Below, one piece after another: positions 52,965-63,077 of a stretch of DNA of 64,000 nucleotides. The position numbers were made by a program, and so were the translations under genes. This stretch comes from Echria macrotheca (lineage: Eukaryota; Ascomycota; Sordariomycetes; Sordariales; Schizotheciaceae): NCBI GenBank assembly GCA_030411725.1, contig MU839828.1:3844001-3908000 (forward strand), in the 5' to 3' direction. Each line of letters starts with the position of its first letter. Within the stretch, counting starts at the first letter, position 1. The notes beneath the pieces were generated by a model. That model saw only the letters and a program-made list of their open reading frames with translations. It searched no databases and was not told the origin of the DNA.

Positions 52965-54971
52965 TCAGAGATATTCATCCCACCGATCCTCATGGAAGGC
53001 GAAAAACAGCTCATCCATATCGTGACCATGTTCTTCCCCGAGCCTCTCCAGAAACTCCTCAAACGTTTTGGGCCGCAGAGCCTCCCTTTCCGGATCCGGT
53101 TCGTCATCGCCAGAGAAGTAATACTCGGACGCTTCGTCTTCCTCCTCCAGCTCGAGTTCCTCCTCCTCCTCTTCGGCCTCGAATTCCTCCTCGCCGACTT
53201 CATCGCCCCCCTCGCTGCCTTCCTCAACCGACTCCATATCATCTTCATCCTGATATGACGGGAAGAGATCAAATGTCCTAAACTCAATCCCAGCCCGTGC
53301 GCATCGCAGCCTGGCGGCCTCAACTTCTCGCTTGAACCGCTTGTGGAAGCGGCTCTTGGCGGGCCACGAGTGTATCGCGAGCGAGATGCTCGAGAGCCGC
53401 GGCGATTTCGTCTGGCAGAGACACTCGACCCCATACAGCATCATGTCCAAGTTGGCCAGGTAGCTCTGTTTCCAGTCCTTCTCGTTGCCCCACTCGCAGA
53501 CCATGGTAAAGTGGCGGAGCGACGCGGGTAGCAGCTGACATAGCCGTTCCCCGTCGTCTTCTTCCAAGATGCCAAGGGTGCCGAAGATGCCTCGGTAGTC
53601 GAGCGTCAGATTCTCCAGCTTCGTAAGCTCGGGGATGCATGCGAGTCGGTGATTCTCGGGTTTTCGGGGTCGTTCTCGTCCCCTCGTCAAATAATGGCCA
53701 TCAGAAAGGTTGACCAACTCCAGGCTTCGTAGTGTCGGTGCGAGACCGTACAGGGCATCGTTCAGCGTCTTCCCCTCCGGAAGCTCATCCCGATCCTCGT
53801 CCGTGCTACTCATCTCGAAATGCACTAGTAGTGTTTGCAGGTTGCGACATGCAAGAACAGCGGCGACTAGTCGAGGCTCATGCAAGTAACTTCCGTAGAG
53901 GCGTAGATGCTCGACTTGCGGCAAGGGTGGGAGGTAGTGGTCGAAGAACGTGTAGCTTCCAAACGAGGAGCAGCATAGCTCGAGCGTCCTTAGGTTGGAG
54001 AAGGCGGCTAGGTTGTTTATGACGCAGTCGCTGAAGACATGGGAGAGGGTGAAGTCGCGATCTATCCGCTCGCCGTCACGCTGCTCCCTGTGGCAGTAGA
54101 TGCGCAGTGATGATATCTTGCTGGCACAAAGAAATCCGAGGTCCGATATAAAGGGTATCTCGTACAGCATGACGGGGTTGGGAAGCTGTGTATAATGGAG
54201 CATGGCGTCGCGGATTCCGGGGTCGAGCGCGTCGAGCGTGGCCAACGTCGGCTCCGACCCCGGAAGCTCATGGTCCGGAAAGGCAAGGAGAAAGTCGCGC
54301 AGGTTCGGCGCGTTGCGCACAATGTCCTTGAGCAATGCCAACCCGATGGTGAAGTCAACCGTGTGGCGCGAGTGAGGCGGCCGTGGTTTCGCTGGCCCCT
54401 GGTCAATAAGAGCCGGGCGCCGCGGGGGTGATGTGTCATCGAGTGGTCTCGTACCTCCTGTCTGCCTCGCCCATTCGAGCTCGAGGTCATGGATGGTGAC
54501 GGTGCCGGCGACGTTGACGAGGCAGGTCAGCTCCCGGATCCAGGGTCGGATCTCGGGCCGCTGGTGCATGCGGCGATTGAGCTTGATCAGGGCGGCGGCG
54601 TCGCGGATGACGAGGGTGTGGAAGAGCAGCGGCTTGGCGACGGCGGCCATGCGCTTCGACGTCCGCGCGAACGCCAGGAGGTCATTGTGGGCCGCGAGCC
54701 AGTCAGCCCACTGGTTCTGCGCATGTCGAAATCCCCATGTCCCGTCAGGCCGGAGGAAGAAGCGGGTGGTCGACGGGGACGACGGGACGAGGCCGGCGGC
54801 AATCGGCACGAGCAGCTCGTTCGGCAGCTGGTCGAGATGCGAAAAGGCGACGGCATGTGAGGCGAGCGGCGCAGCAGCCGTCGCCGTCGCCAACGAGGAC
54901 TGTGTCGGGGTTGTCGAGCGTGTGTCCCGGGCCGGGAACGACGGGCCGTCACCAACGGCAGTCGAGGCCAT
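52965..54971 (-). CDS. F-box protein with long acidic C-terminus
   Basis: A single exon encodes 668 aa. After a Ser/Thr/Ala-rich leader, residues about 46-125 form an F-box: LDQLPNELLVPIAAGL, then DLLAFARTSKRMAAVAKPLL and FHTLVIRDAAALIKL. The middle has leucine-rich, repeat-like stretches (NLAAFSNLRTLELCCSSFGS; QVEHLRLYGSYLHEPRLVAA; CRNLQTLLVHFEMS; TLRSLELVNLSDG), fitting substrate recognition in an SCF ubiquitin ligase. Residues about 575-620 are almost all Glu/Asp. F-box proteins of this type are numerous and divergent in filamentous fungi, so the target is unknown. No signal peptide or membrane segment is present. Confidence 0.85.
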   Translation of the reverse strand: MASTAVGDGPSFPARDTRSTTPTQSSLATATAAAPLASHAVAFSHLDQLPNELLVPIAAGLVPSSPSTTRFFLRPDGTWGFRHAQNQWADWLAAHNDLLAFARTSKRMAAVAKPLLFHTLVIRDAAALIKLNRRMHQRPEIRPWIRELTCLVNVAGTVTIHDLELEWARQTGGTRPLDDTSPPRRPALIDQGPAKPRPPHSRHTVDFTIGLALLKDIVRNAPNLRDFLLAFPDHELPGSEPTLATLDALDPGIRDAMLHYTQLPNPVMLYEIPFISDLGFLCASKISSLRIYCHREQRDGERIDRDFTLSHVFSDCVINNLAAFSNLRTLELCCSSFGSYTFFDHYLPPLPQVEHLRLYGSYLHEPRLVAAVLACRNLQTLLVHFEMSSTDEDRDELPEGKTLNDALYGLAPTLRSLELVNLSDGHYLTRGRERPRKPENHRLACIPELTKLENLTLDYRGIFGTLGILEEDDGERLCQLLPASLRHFTMVCEWGNEKDWKQSYLANLDMMLYGVECLCQTKSPRLSSISLAIHSWPAKSRFHKRFKREVEAARLRCARAGIEFRTFDLFPSYQDEDDMESVEEGSEGGDEVGEEEFEAEEEEEELELEEEDEASEYYFSGDDEPDPEREALRPKTFEEFLERLGEEHGHDMDELFFAFHEDRWDEYL

Positions 54972-56152
54972 TCAGGGTCGGGGGGCGGAGCCGAGGGCGC
55001 ACAGCGAAGAGTGATGACAGAAGGCTCACCTTCGCCCGGGTGTGTGGGCGAGATCAAGGCCCGTGTCGCGTGCCGAAGCTGACAGCGGGTGCGCACTGCA
55101 TCCAGAGCGGCGCACACAGCCTGCGGGAGATGGTGATACCAGATACCCGAGGTCGCCCTCAAGGCTCGATGAGGTGCCCTTGGCTGCGAGCAAGGAACTG
55201 GGGTGCTGCCAGATCGGAGAGCTGGGCATCCGGAGCCGCATCGCTGGGCGGAGCTGACGCGTGGAAAACTCGCAGTCCTGGGACTGGCGCCGCCGGATGT
55301 TGGTTGGGGGGGATGATGAGGGGGAGGGGCAGCAGCCAGGCAGCACAGCGGAGCGGAGGAGGGGTAAAGGCGGTAAGGCGTGCACGACGGATGCTCTGCT
55401 GTCTGTCGCCTGCCTTAACGGGCCGAGGGGGGGCAACAGTCAAAGGGCGCGGACGTGCAGCAACCAATCGAAAAGCGGGCATCCAACGACGGCGATGCGT
55501 ATTTCTGATCGTGGAGTCCGTCTTTGTCGTCGGGCTCATCCGATCTCGGCAACCCTGGCATCGTCGTGCTGAGCTCCGGCAGCTTCCAGGCGGCGGATTT
55601 GGCGACAGCTTTTGTGTCTCCGGCAGCGACGGCCCAAAGGGACGGTTTGGGAAGTTGTCGCGGCGGCGGTCCCGCAAGCAGAAGCTGGCAAGAGGGAGGA
55701 CACGTTACAGCATCCCGGGAAACTGCCCGGAACAGAAGCTGGCTCCTGCCCGGGTTTTTGAGCTGGCGGGCCCCGCTGTCAGCTGGCTGGCAACACGCTG
55801 GAAGGGCAGCCGACATCGCTAGAGGACGTCTTCTCCAGGTCAGCATCGCCGGCTGCCTTCTTTTGCCTGCAGTGCAATATGGGTCAACACGCGGGTCAAT
55901 GCGGACATTGCTTGTTTCCAGATCGACCTGGAGAAACATATGCTTGGGTGCCACAGCGTTACCATTTTTAGCGCCTCCGGTCCTGCCCTGTGATGAGCGA
56001 GCTCATGGTTGCTCCACCGCCCGCCGCCTCGATCCAACCCGACAATCTCGCAAGTCCGCGACGACAAATCTCCCCCAATGAGCAAGTGGGGGCTGGGATT
56101 TAAGACAGACCATGGTTCCGTCCTTCTCGGACCATGAATGTCGCGGCCTGTG
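54972..56152. other. 1.2-kb GC-rich region upstream of the F-box gene
   Basis: The region is GC-rich and therefore full of long spurious frames on both strands. No product is recognisable. It should contain the F-box promoter and the O-methyltransferase 3' flank. Confidence 0.35.
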
Positions 56153-57547
56153 CTACTCTCCCGTCCACTCTGCCTCGATGAACGACATGGCGCTCTTCGC
56201 TGGCTTCCAAACCCGGTTTACGTGATATCTTGGGTCCGCCCGGGCGAAGAGATCCGCCCAGTCATCCGCCTCACGCTCGTGCGCGTTGACTGTCACCTGC
56301 ATAAAAAGGTCAAGCGTACGCGTTGCTCGCTCCTCCAGGTAGCCCGCCGTGCCCGGCTCCGGCAAGGCCCCGTCGTTAACCACAACGAGACTTCCCTTGC
56401 GGAGTGCCGGAACCAGGGCCTGGAGGATCTGGACGCAGTACTTGTTCGAAAACCCATGGAAGATCATACGGAAGAAATACACGCTGGCGATCTCGGTCTG
56501 CGGCGTGAAGAAGTCGTGCGTTGTCAGGCTCACGCGGTCGACCAGATGCTCGGGAACGGCACCGATTGTCTCAGGTGTACGCATGCCGGCCTGGTCCTGA
56601 ACGACGAATTTCAGCTTTGGGAAGGCGTCTGCGATGGCGAACGAGATGTAACCCTGGTTGCCGCCCATCTAGAAGGTGTCAGGCGCGTCTCAGCATCATG
56701 GCTTGGACGACAACTCACATCGACAACCGTCGCTTCGCCCAGATCTCCCCATGGGTAGCCCTGGACCACATGTTCAACGGCGTATCCCGCTGCTCCCCCG
56801 TGCGCCTTCATCGCGAGGTTGTATCTTTGTGCGAATACTGGGTCTTTCTGGATAAAGTCGAACCACGGCAGGCTCTGGTTGTAGGCGAGATTGACGCTCG
56901 TCTCGGTCGGCTCGTCACTAGCCGGCCATTTTCTCATGGCATTCACAACATTGGCAATGGGGATCAGCATGTCATGGGTCATAAAGCCAACCCAGTTTTG
57001 AAGTGGCTCGTCCTCCAGCAGGAGTCTGCTTGTCCGTGTATGTGCAACCTGGTTCTTCTTTGGCTCGCAGAAGATGTGGTTCGTCATGGCGTGTCGCAAA
57101 AGACGGCGCAGGTTCAATACGCCGATAGGAAGGTTGTTGAGAGTCTCCACCTTTGCCGTCAACTCGTCGTAGGAAATGGTGCCCTCAAGGGGCACCGCTT
57201 GTGGAACTTTAAACTCCCATATCGCCTGTAGAGAGAGCATGTCGGCGCACTGTGTCATGTCAGGCTGGACGGTTGGGGTACCCGGACAAGCAACCTACGT
57301 CCCAGGCGAGATCCCGGAGTCTTTGTTTCGGGCCGACAGAGATATCGTAGAGTTCTCTGGTTGCCGCCGCAAGTTCCAGTCGTGCTTTAAACGGTTCCTC
57401 ATCTTCAGGTGGAATTGGGAACTCAGCCAGACCGTTGACATCAAACGATGCAGCTTCCAGTCCCTTGGAGCTGAGGTACTTGGTGATGATGGCCGTCTTG
57501 TCCGAGATCTCCTTGGACAGGGCTGCCATTCGCTCAACTGATGCCAT
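56153..57547 (-). CDS. SAM-dependent O-methyltransferase (fungal secondary-metabolite type)
   Basis: Exons are complement(57299..57547), (56719..57225) and (56153..56668), giving 423 aa; introns are 73 and 50 nt. The N-terminal helical dimerisation domain (MAALSKEISDKTAIITKYLS; NNLPIGVLNLRRLLRHAMTN) is followed by the Rossmann core. It has motif I ATVVDMGGNQGYISFAIADA, split by the second intron, the acidic strand LKFVVQDQAG, VSLTTHDFFTPQTEIASVYF, FRMIFHGFSNKYCVQILQAL with the catalytic His, and LVVVNDGALPEPGTAGYLEE. This is the class of sterigmatocystin/aflatoxin-type O-methyltransferases; similar enzymes act on many polyketides. The metal-free His mechanism is family knowledge. No polyketide synthase or peptide synthetase lies in the window, so its substrate cannot be inferred. 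Confidence 0.9.
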
Positions 57548-59101
57548 GACGAGGGAGAACGGTGGTCAAGGGAGACTTTTAAGTGGCCGTGGGAGTTCAA
57601 GCCTGATTGTCCTGGAATGCGGGTACATGACCGGAGACAGATCGGAGAAGAGGCCACGGCCGCGATTGCGGCGACCCGGGTCTTCTTAAGCATGTTCAAT
57701 GTCAGCGTGAGCAATCTCCTGCCGCGATGGCTTCCGCTTTAGATTCTGGCTTGACGCATGCACCCCAATGTGCTCTGGGCGAACTGTACCCCACCAAGAC
57801 AAAAGTTGACAGTAACGAGGCCGAACCGCCATTTCCTAGACTGAAGCCAAGTCCTCGACAGGGATGGTTGCCGGCGTGGATAGCGCTGCGGCCTGGGATT
57901 CGTCGAAATCGACGCAATGAGATCGCCTGCATCTGGATGAGGGGTCGCTGGACACTTCGTTCTCCTCAACGTGGGGTGCTCGCTGCGGGTTGACGAGCCA
58001 CCCCTTGGGCGATTCCCATACATCGTGTAAATTTGCTGGGTTGAAGTTGCAACCTGGGCGGGAAACCCTTAGCGGGCCTGTGTGGAACTGTTGAAGAAGG
58101 CTGTTTGCTTGTCGAGATCGAGTTCTGGCGGATACCATATTGTCGACAATGTCCCTTCGGAACACCAGTTTCTTTGCTGCGCTCGCCCCCCTTAGACCTC
58201 CCAGGACGTCTTAGCCCGACCATTAGGTACGCAACTCTCTCTATGTATTCAACATGTCGATGTTGGCCCGAGGGGCGCCGCGGAGTCGGCGTTTCGTCGA
58301 AATGACGGAGCTGCTTTGGGACGATAGGTAGGCGTCAAGCCGGATCGGATCCGGTAGAAACATCAACGTCTCTCAGTAAATGTATCGACGGTTTCTCTGC
58401 ACATTCAGGGTTAGGTCTGACCACAAAGCTGGTGCGCCTTGGAAACACCACATACCCATGTATACTGTCACGGGCGCAACCCAATTCCTGAGACTACCAT
58501 TCCCCCCAGCAGCTCAGCAACCACTGGGCTACACATTCAATATACGCCATTGTACACAGTATTCGCGAATGGCCACACAGTTGTTTACCGTCCTTCGAGG
58601 GACGCGTGGTCCGACGGAAGACCGTGGCGGAGAGTCGTCGCGTCGGTCGCCATCGCGTTGCACAGGGCGGAGAATCTTTGGCAATTGGCGCTCAGAAGGG
58701 TTATGGAGGGGAAAAAAAGACTAGGGCGCCACGGAAACTTTACTGTTTAGTCGGTCGTTTGGTAAAGTCGTGGACGACAGCACCATGTTGTCGCTTGTTT
58801 TCTTTGTGTTGGACGGGTTTACGGATGAGTACCTGGGCATCGAGCTTCTGAGTTCAGGACCTGGACCTTCTGGTGGCCCAAGCTCCCAGCACTCCCCAGC
58901 GCCCCCCCCCCCCCCACCTCCCCGATTCCCCTGCGCAGCGGTTCCTTCAATCCCTCCTGGGTTTCTGACGCACAACGCTTCGATTCAAGAAGTATCTTGA
59001 TTAATATAAGAGAACTTTTACAAGCTCCGAATTTATTTTCTAGACTTCGTACTTTTCTGCAAGGAACCCTCGCTGCAAGTTGCTCTCCACCAACCCACCC
59101 C
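57548..59101. other. 1.55-kb intergenic region
   Basis: It lies between the O-methyltransferase start and the ASCH gene stop. It has a 14-base C homopolymer at 58902-58915. Short frames on both strands are without recognisable product. A TTAAAAG element about 40 bases upstream of the methyltransferase ATG could act as its TATA box. Confidence 0.35.
58902..58915. repeat. 14-base C homopolymer
   Basis: A run of 14 C residues lies between the methyltransferase and ASCH genes. It is prone to length variation and to read error. Confidence 0.85.
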
Positions 59102-59572
59102 TCAGGACTCCTTCTCCACCGGATATACCACCTCGAACCTCTCGCACAGCACCATGCTCTCGTCGTTGAACTCGTGGCCGTTCTTTTGTCTCCGATAAAA
59201 AGCAATGTGGCCGTTTCGATACTCGTCGTAGTCGCCCTCCCCTTCAGCCAAAGCGAAGTCTTCAGCCACGTCCTTGAACTTGCACTTGACGAACGACGTG
59301 GTCCGCATTACCGCGGCTGGCGCACCCCTTCCATCGAGAATCACCGAAAGGTCACCGACATCCCAGTACAGGGGATCGGGAATCGGCCATGAGGTGGTCG
59401 CGGTTTTCTTCCCGGTAATGGCACGGTGCAGAAGATCGTCTATGTGGGACTCGCCGCCGCCGTCTCCAAAGTGAAATACGTCTTTCGGAGCTGGCAATGC
59501 AGTCCCGAGAGCTGCCGAGGCTTTCGCCATGAAGGCGACGACGTCAGGACGGTTTGGATCGACTGCTGACAT
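59102..59572 (-). CDS. ASCH-domain protein
   Basis: This single-exon gene of 156 aa is nearly all one ASCH (PUA-like) domain. The signatures are DVFHFGDGGGESHIDDLLHR, AITGKKTATTSWPIP (the basic GKKTATTS motif), VGDLSVILDGRGAPAAVMRT, KCKFKDVAEDFALAEGEGDY, then a final strand VLCERFEVVYPV. ASCH proteins are thought to bind or process RNA, and some bacterial members hydrolyse modified nucleosides. The role in fungi is unknown. A TATA-like TATATCTATAAT lies about 85 bases upstream. Length is typical of stand-alone family members. Confidence 0.85.
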   Translation of the reverse strand: MSAVDPNRPDVVAFMAKASAALGTALPAPKDVFHFGDGGGESHIDDLLHRAITGKKTATTSWPIPDPLYWDVGDLSVILDGRGAPAAVMRTTSFVKCKFKDVAEDFALAEGEGDYDEYRNGHIAFYRRQKNGHEFNDESMVLCERFEVVYPVEKES

Positions 59573-59849
59573 GGTGTTTCAACTGAATTGACCTTGATTG
59601 AAGAAGATGCGAGATGATTTGGATTCGAAGGAAAAGTCTTGGTGCCAATTACATTATAGATATACTCGGGCCAGAAGGCGTGCGCTCTCCCTTCCGGTAA
59701 CCAAGACGAGCACCGCACACGGCCCGCGTCCGCAGCTGGCCGCCTTGCAGCTCCCGGCATGACTCACCCCGGATCGGCGAGCGTCACCACCGATTGGCTT
59801 GCTCAACAGTACAACACCGGACGCCTCGAAATGCCGGAGCAGAAGACTG

Positions 59850-60484
59850 CTACTTTGGATACTGCGACGGCACCACAACGGGTGGCCCGTAGACTTCGAG
59901 CCCGCCATCATCAAATCGCTTCGCCACCAGTTTCTTGCAGGCTGAGCAAGAGTACAGCGTGTCCTCGAACCAGCCGGCGCAGCATGGCAAGCAAGCCAAG
60001 CAGACGCAGAGCAAGCACAGCAGAACACCGGTCAACCTGTTCCCAGGAATTGTCAGCAAATGTCAATAACCGTAGGGGACACAGCAAGTGGTTTAAGGGG
60101 ACTGTACATTTGCATTGAGGTTCCCTCTCTCCTGGTCTCGGTCAGGGCGCGCTGGTGACAGAAGGGACAGTCGATCCACTGAGGCGCCTCGCCTTGGAGC
60201 ATCTGCAACGGCACCACCATGGGGACCATCGGCTGTCCGGCAACCTGGGGCGGCTGCTGCTTGTACTCGTGGTAGGGTGGTGGCACGGCCTGGTGCGTCT
60301 GCGGCGGGACTGAAATTGGTGAAGCTTGCGCATCGTTGACCGGAGTCACTCCCTGCTCTTGCGGGCCAGACACCGGCGCCGGGCTCGCTGTGGCGTCACT
60401 CGGTCCGGCTGGTGTTTGGTGTGGTGGGGCCGCGTTTTCCGGCTGCCGCTTCTCCATCTCGATCTCGGACTGCTGGGCGGCCAT
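59850..60484 (-). CDS. LITAF-like zinc-ribbon membrane-associated protein
   Basis: Exons are complement(60108..60484) and complement(59850..60036), giving 187 aa. The 71-nt intron (60107..60037) is GTACAG...GAACAG and splits a Met codon. The N-terminal 105 residues are Pro/Gln-rich with a PPPYHEY motif, as in animal LITAF/SIMPLE, where PPxY binds Nedd4-type ligases. The LITAF domain follows: CPFC (106-109), a hydrophobic loop LTGVLLCLLCVCLACLPC that inserts into a membrane face, and CSAC (156-159). The four CxxC cysteines bind zinc. Family proteins sit on late endosomes or the plasma membrane and act in sorting. A TATAATAAG element is about 90 bases upstream. Confidence 0.9.
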
Positions 60485-60570
60485 GGCGATTCGGCGCGTG
60501 TTAGTCGAGTGGGTTTTGGTGTCGTGAAAATAACGTGTCTTTGTGCAAAACAGTCCCGGGCGTCGTCAAT

Positions 60571-60580
60571 CTTATTATAC
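60571..60580 (-). promoter_or_regulatory. TATA box of the LITAF-like gene
   Basis: Minus-strand GTATAATAAG lies about 90 bases upstream of the ATG at 60484. Confidence 0.45.
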
Positions 60581-60899
60581 CCCGGATCATCTGACAAAGG
60601 ATGGAGGCAGCCGCAAGCAGAGTAAGAAATTGGGTCTAAATTACAGTGCAGAGACTGTCTCGTTAATAAGGATCCACACGCGTCGCAGCGGAGGATTCTC
60701 ATCTTGGCGGCCAGGCGGCGCGGTTTCTTGGCCCGCTGACCGGTCCACTATTGCTTTGCCTGGAGCACAGCCTGGAGTCATCGCGGAACGCTCCCAATGA
60801 GGAGCCCAGAACAGTCTCGCAATCAGCCCTACGTGCGGCGCAGGCGGGTGAATATTAAGCGGTTGTTTGCCTGTCAGTATGAAGCCCGCCCCTGAAGGA

Positions 60900-60940
60900 C
60901 CCCTTGCTCAGGGGTTCGAGTCGTCCGAACGGCAGTTCGG
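60900..60940. repeat. two adjacent short perfect inverted repeats
   Basis: CCCCT-TGCTC-AGGGG (60900-60914) and CCGAAC-GGCA-GTTCGG (60925-60940) each form a perfect stem. They lie about 320 bases upstream of the 61263 gene. Function unknown; possibly a protein-binding site or a tRNA relic. Confidence 0.5.
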
Positions 60941-61262
60941 ATGGGTTCTCAGAATGACATTGCCTCGGCATGGACTCATGCGAAACGGCAAAGCGTAAGG
61001 AACACTCAGAGCTATACTGCTAACTATAGGAAACAGCTCTAGTGTAGCTGTCAAGTGCAATAATTGACAAAACAGTCGCCGCTGAGCACTCGTGGAACTG
61101 ACGTGACATCATGTGGGCTGACGGGGAAACCGTTGCAACTTGCAACCGCCGATGACATCACAGCGCTTTCCGAGCAACTACTTGAGCTTCGACCTGCTCT
61201 GGCACCACCACCGCTACATTCTGCAAACTTTGGTCAAATCTTACATTGACACTGTACGCAAC

Positions 61263-61643
61263 ATGTCAGACATACTCGCGAACCTCAAGGACGCCGTTAA
61301 CCCGAAGCGACGGGAGAAAGCGACCCCGCCCGACTACGATGCCCAGAAGCTCGGGGCCCACGCCAACGCGCCGCCCAGCAGCGATACGGCAGAACCCAAG
61401 CTTTTAGCGTCCGACGCCGACAACACTGGGAACCCCAACGCGGCGAGGACGACGGCGCCCGACACGTCACCGAAGCTGGCCACGGATACGGGCTTCAATG
61501 CACCCAAAGGGACGTACGGCCCGCATCAGTCACGGCTCGCCAACGCACTCGATCCGCGCGTGGACTCGGACCGGGACGGTCATCCGGCGCACGGGGTTAG
61601 TGGCTATGGCGGGGCGGCTGCGCAGCCGAAGAGTGGGAAATAA
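61263..61643 (+). CDS. small disordered conserved fungal protein
   Basis: A single exon encodes 126 aa from the ATG at 61263 (MSDILANLKDAVNPKRREKA). The longer frame starting at 61140 is rejected because its extra residues are unlike the rest and lie in the probable leader. The product is hydrophilic, rich in Ala, Pro, Asp and Thr, with the C-terminal block PHQSRLANALDPRVDSDRDG then HGVSGYGG. The SRxANxxDPRVDSDxD pattern recurs in many small fungal stress- or sporulation-related proteins. I infer a stress or conidiation role only weakly. No signal peptide, membrane segment or cysteine is present. Confidence 0.7.
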   Translation: MSDILANLKDAVNPKRREKATPPDYDAQKLGAHANAPPSSDTAEPKLLASDADNTGNPNAARTTAPDTSPKLATDTGFNAPKGTYGPHQSRLANALDPRVDSDRDGHPAHGVSGYGGAAAQPKSGK

Positions 61644-62024
61644 CGACGGGACAAACATGTTGAACGATTAGTGTATTGAGGCGAGGTTGGCGTTTGGGCG
61701 GTGCAAATAGCGATGTAGGCTGAATGCCTTTTGGCCCTTGGGTGCTGCCACTCGCGTCGCTAACGCGTTCTGGACCCATTGTCTTGGGCTAGGTACGGAT
61801 AGCGCATGATTTGGGGATCTCGTGGTTTATTAGGGCATCCTTCGGTCTGGCGTTTCCGGGACCCATCATTGGCACTTGGAGGGAGATGTCTCGAGGAGTT
61901 GTCTCCTTGATGACCACAATATCCGATGAAAGCTCAAAGCTTCGGCGTTTCTAACTTGGGATAGAATGTCAAATATTACTGTGTGCAATACAGTTTTTAT
62001 GTTTGATCCAGTTCGCTATCGACG
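61644..62024. other. intergenic region upstream of the WHVD-motif gene
   Basis: The roughly 380-base stretch holds the 3' flank of the small gene and the promoter of the next. No element is recognised. Confidence 0.3.
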
Positions 62025-63077
62025 ATGAAATCGAGAAATCTCCCATCCACCCCGGCAAGTCTTGGCATCCTGCATGTTCGCGGCAACGGCACCGGCACTC
62101 CACCCCCAGATCCCCCATATCAACAACTGCCACTCCGCCATTTCGTGTCTTCCTCTGCCTCAAAATCCCAGCCCGCTCCACAAACGCCCAAAATGCGGTC
62201 CCTCCCCAAGCGCGACTTCCAGTTCTTCATGTACCCCGACGCTCCCGCCGACCCGTCCCCGCTCTCAGTCAAGACCTCATCGTCCTGGACATACTGCGGT
62301 CCCCTCCTCCAGCTCCGAGTCGCAACCGACCCATCTCCCGCCGCCGGCGTCGACAACTCCTGCTTCCCGCCGTCCTTCCACCACTGGTCAACCCACAGCC
62401 TCTCCTCGTCCCTCCTCCCGCGTCTAGTCCCCTTCCTCACCGCAGTGCACACCCTCCTCCGCGACCAGGGCCTAGAACACTACTGGATCACCGTGCGCGC
62501 GTCTCTCCCGACCAACGAATTCGACCAGCCGAGATGGCACGTCGATGATGACTTCTTCTCACCACCGCCCGGCACGGATGATGCCGAGGTAAAGAAGAGT
62601 GGGAAAAGGGAGGGGGGCTGGAAGGTATGCACGACACTCCTTGGATCGGGAACCCTCTTTGCGGCGGATGGGAAGCGCGCGCGCAGGACGCTCGCTCAGA
62701 CTAGGCGGGATGTCCTACGGAGGGAGAAGGAGGGCGGGGAACATGTGTGTCTGTCGATCCGGTGCGCGGCGTGCGGACGCACGGCGGATGCGGTGAGGGA
62801 GGAGATGGCGGACAGGATGGCGGGGGAGGTGGTCGTGCAGTCAGGGTATGGCGAGGGGGCTGTCTTCCGGGTTGGGAGTGAATGTGGGGCTGTGCATTCG
62901 GAGCCGAGGATGGAGTGTGGGAGGGTGTTTGTTAATATTGTCCCGGGGACGGAGGGGGAGTTGAGGCGGTTGATGGGGCGGTGGGGGTTGGTGTTTCCTA
63001 GGAGTTGGAGTTTGGGGGTGCCGTTGGAGGATCTGGCAGTTACGGAGGGGGGTGATGGGGTAGGGAGGGAGGACTAG
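62025..63077 (+). CDS. uncharacterised protein with a WHVDD motif
   Basis: A single exon encodes 350 aa. A second ATG at residue 57 (62193, MRSLPKRDFQFFMYPD) may be the true start, since the first 56 residues are low-complexity. The core has CFPPSFHHWSTHSLSSSLLP, HYWITVRASLPTNEFDQPRW and HVDDDFF with His172/Asp174. KVCTTLLGSGTLFAADGK follows. A His-x-Asp pair followed by a GSGTLFA-like strand resembles the metal site of DUF1826 or 2-oxoglutarate/Fe(II)-type folds, but a distal His and Arg cannot be assigned with confidence. The C-terminal third is Gly/Glu-rich with VFRVGSECGAVHSEPRMECG and RVFVNIVPGTEGELRRLM. Convergent with the next gene: the stop codons overlap by four bases. Function unknown. 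Confidence 0.7.
   Translation: MKSRNLPSTPASLGILHVRGNGTGTPPPDPPYQQLPLRHFVSSSASKSQPAPQTPKMRSLPKRDFQFFMYPDAPADPSPLSVKTSSSWTYCGPLLQLRVATDPSPAAGVDNSCFPPSFHHWSTHSLSSSLLPRLVPFLTAVHTLLRDQGLEHYWITVRASLPTNEFDQPRWHVDDDFFSPPPGTDDAEVKKSGKREGGWKVCTTLLGSGTLFAADGKRARRTLAQTRRDVLRREKEGGEHVCLSIRCAACGRTADAVREEMADRMAGEVVVQSGYGEGAVFRVGSECGAVHSEPRMECGRVFVNIVPGTEGELRRLMGRWGLVFPRSWSLGVPLEDLAVTEGGDGVGRED

Larger units (their letters stand above)
60485..61262. other. divergent promoter region, LITAF-like / small disordered protein
   Basis: It contains the LITAF-like TATA box (60571-60580) and two neighbouring small hairpins at 60900-60914 and 60925-60940. No gene or tRNA could be recognised. Confidence 0.35.

Noticed and set aside
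54737..55822. 361-codon plus-strand frame
   Set aside because: It is antisense to the F-box gene start and promoter, with Arg/Gly-rich composition from GC-rich DNA.
56153..57547. Secondary-metabolite cluster around the O-methyltransferase
   Set aside because: Neighbours are F-box and ASCH genes. No synthase, transporter or P450 is present in the window.
60890..60945. tRNA gene suggested by GGTTCGAGTC near two hairpins
   Set aside because: The putative T-stem has two mismatches, no A box lies at the right distance, and no acceptor stem can be formed.
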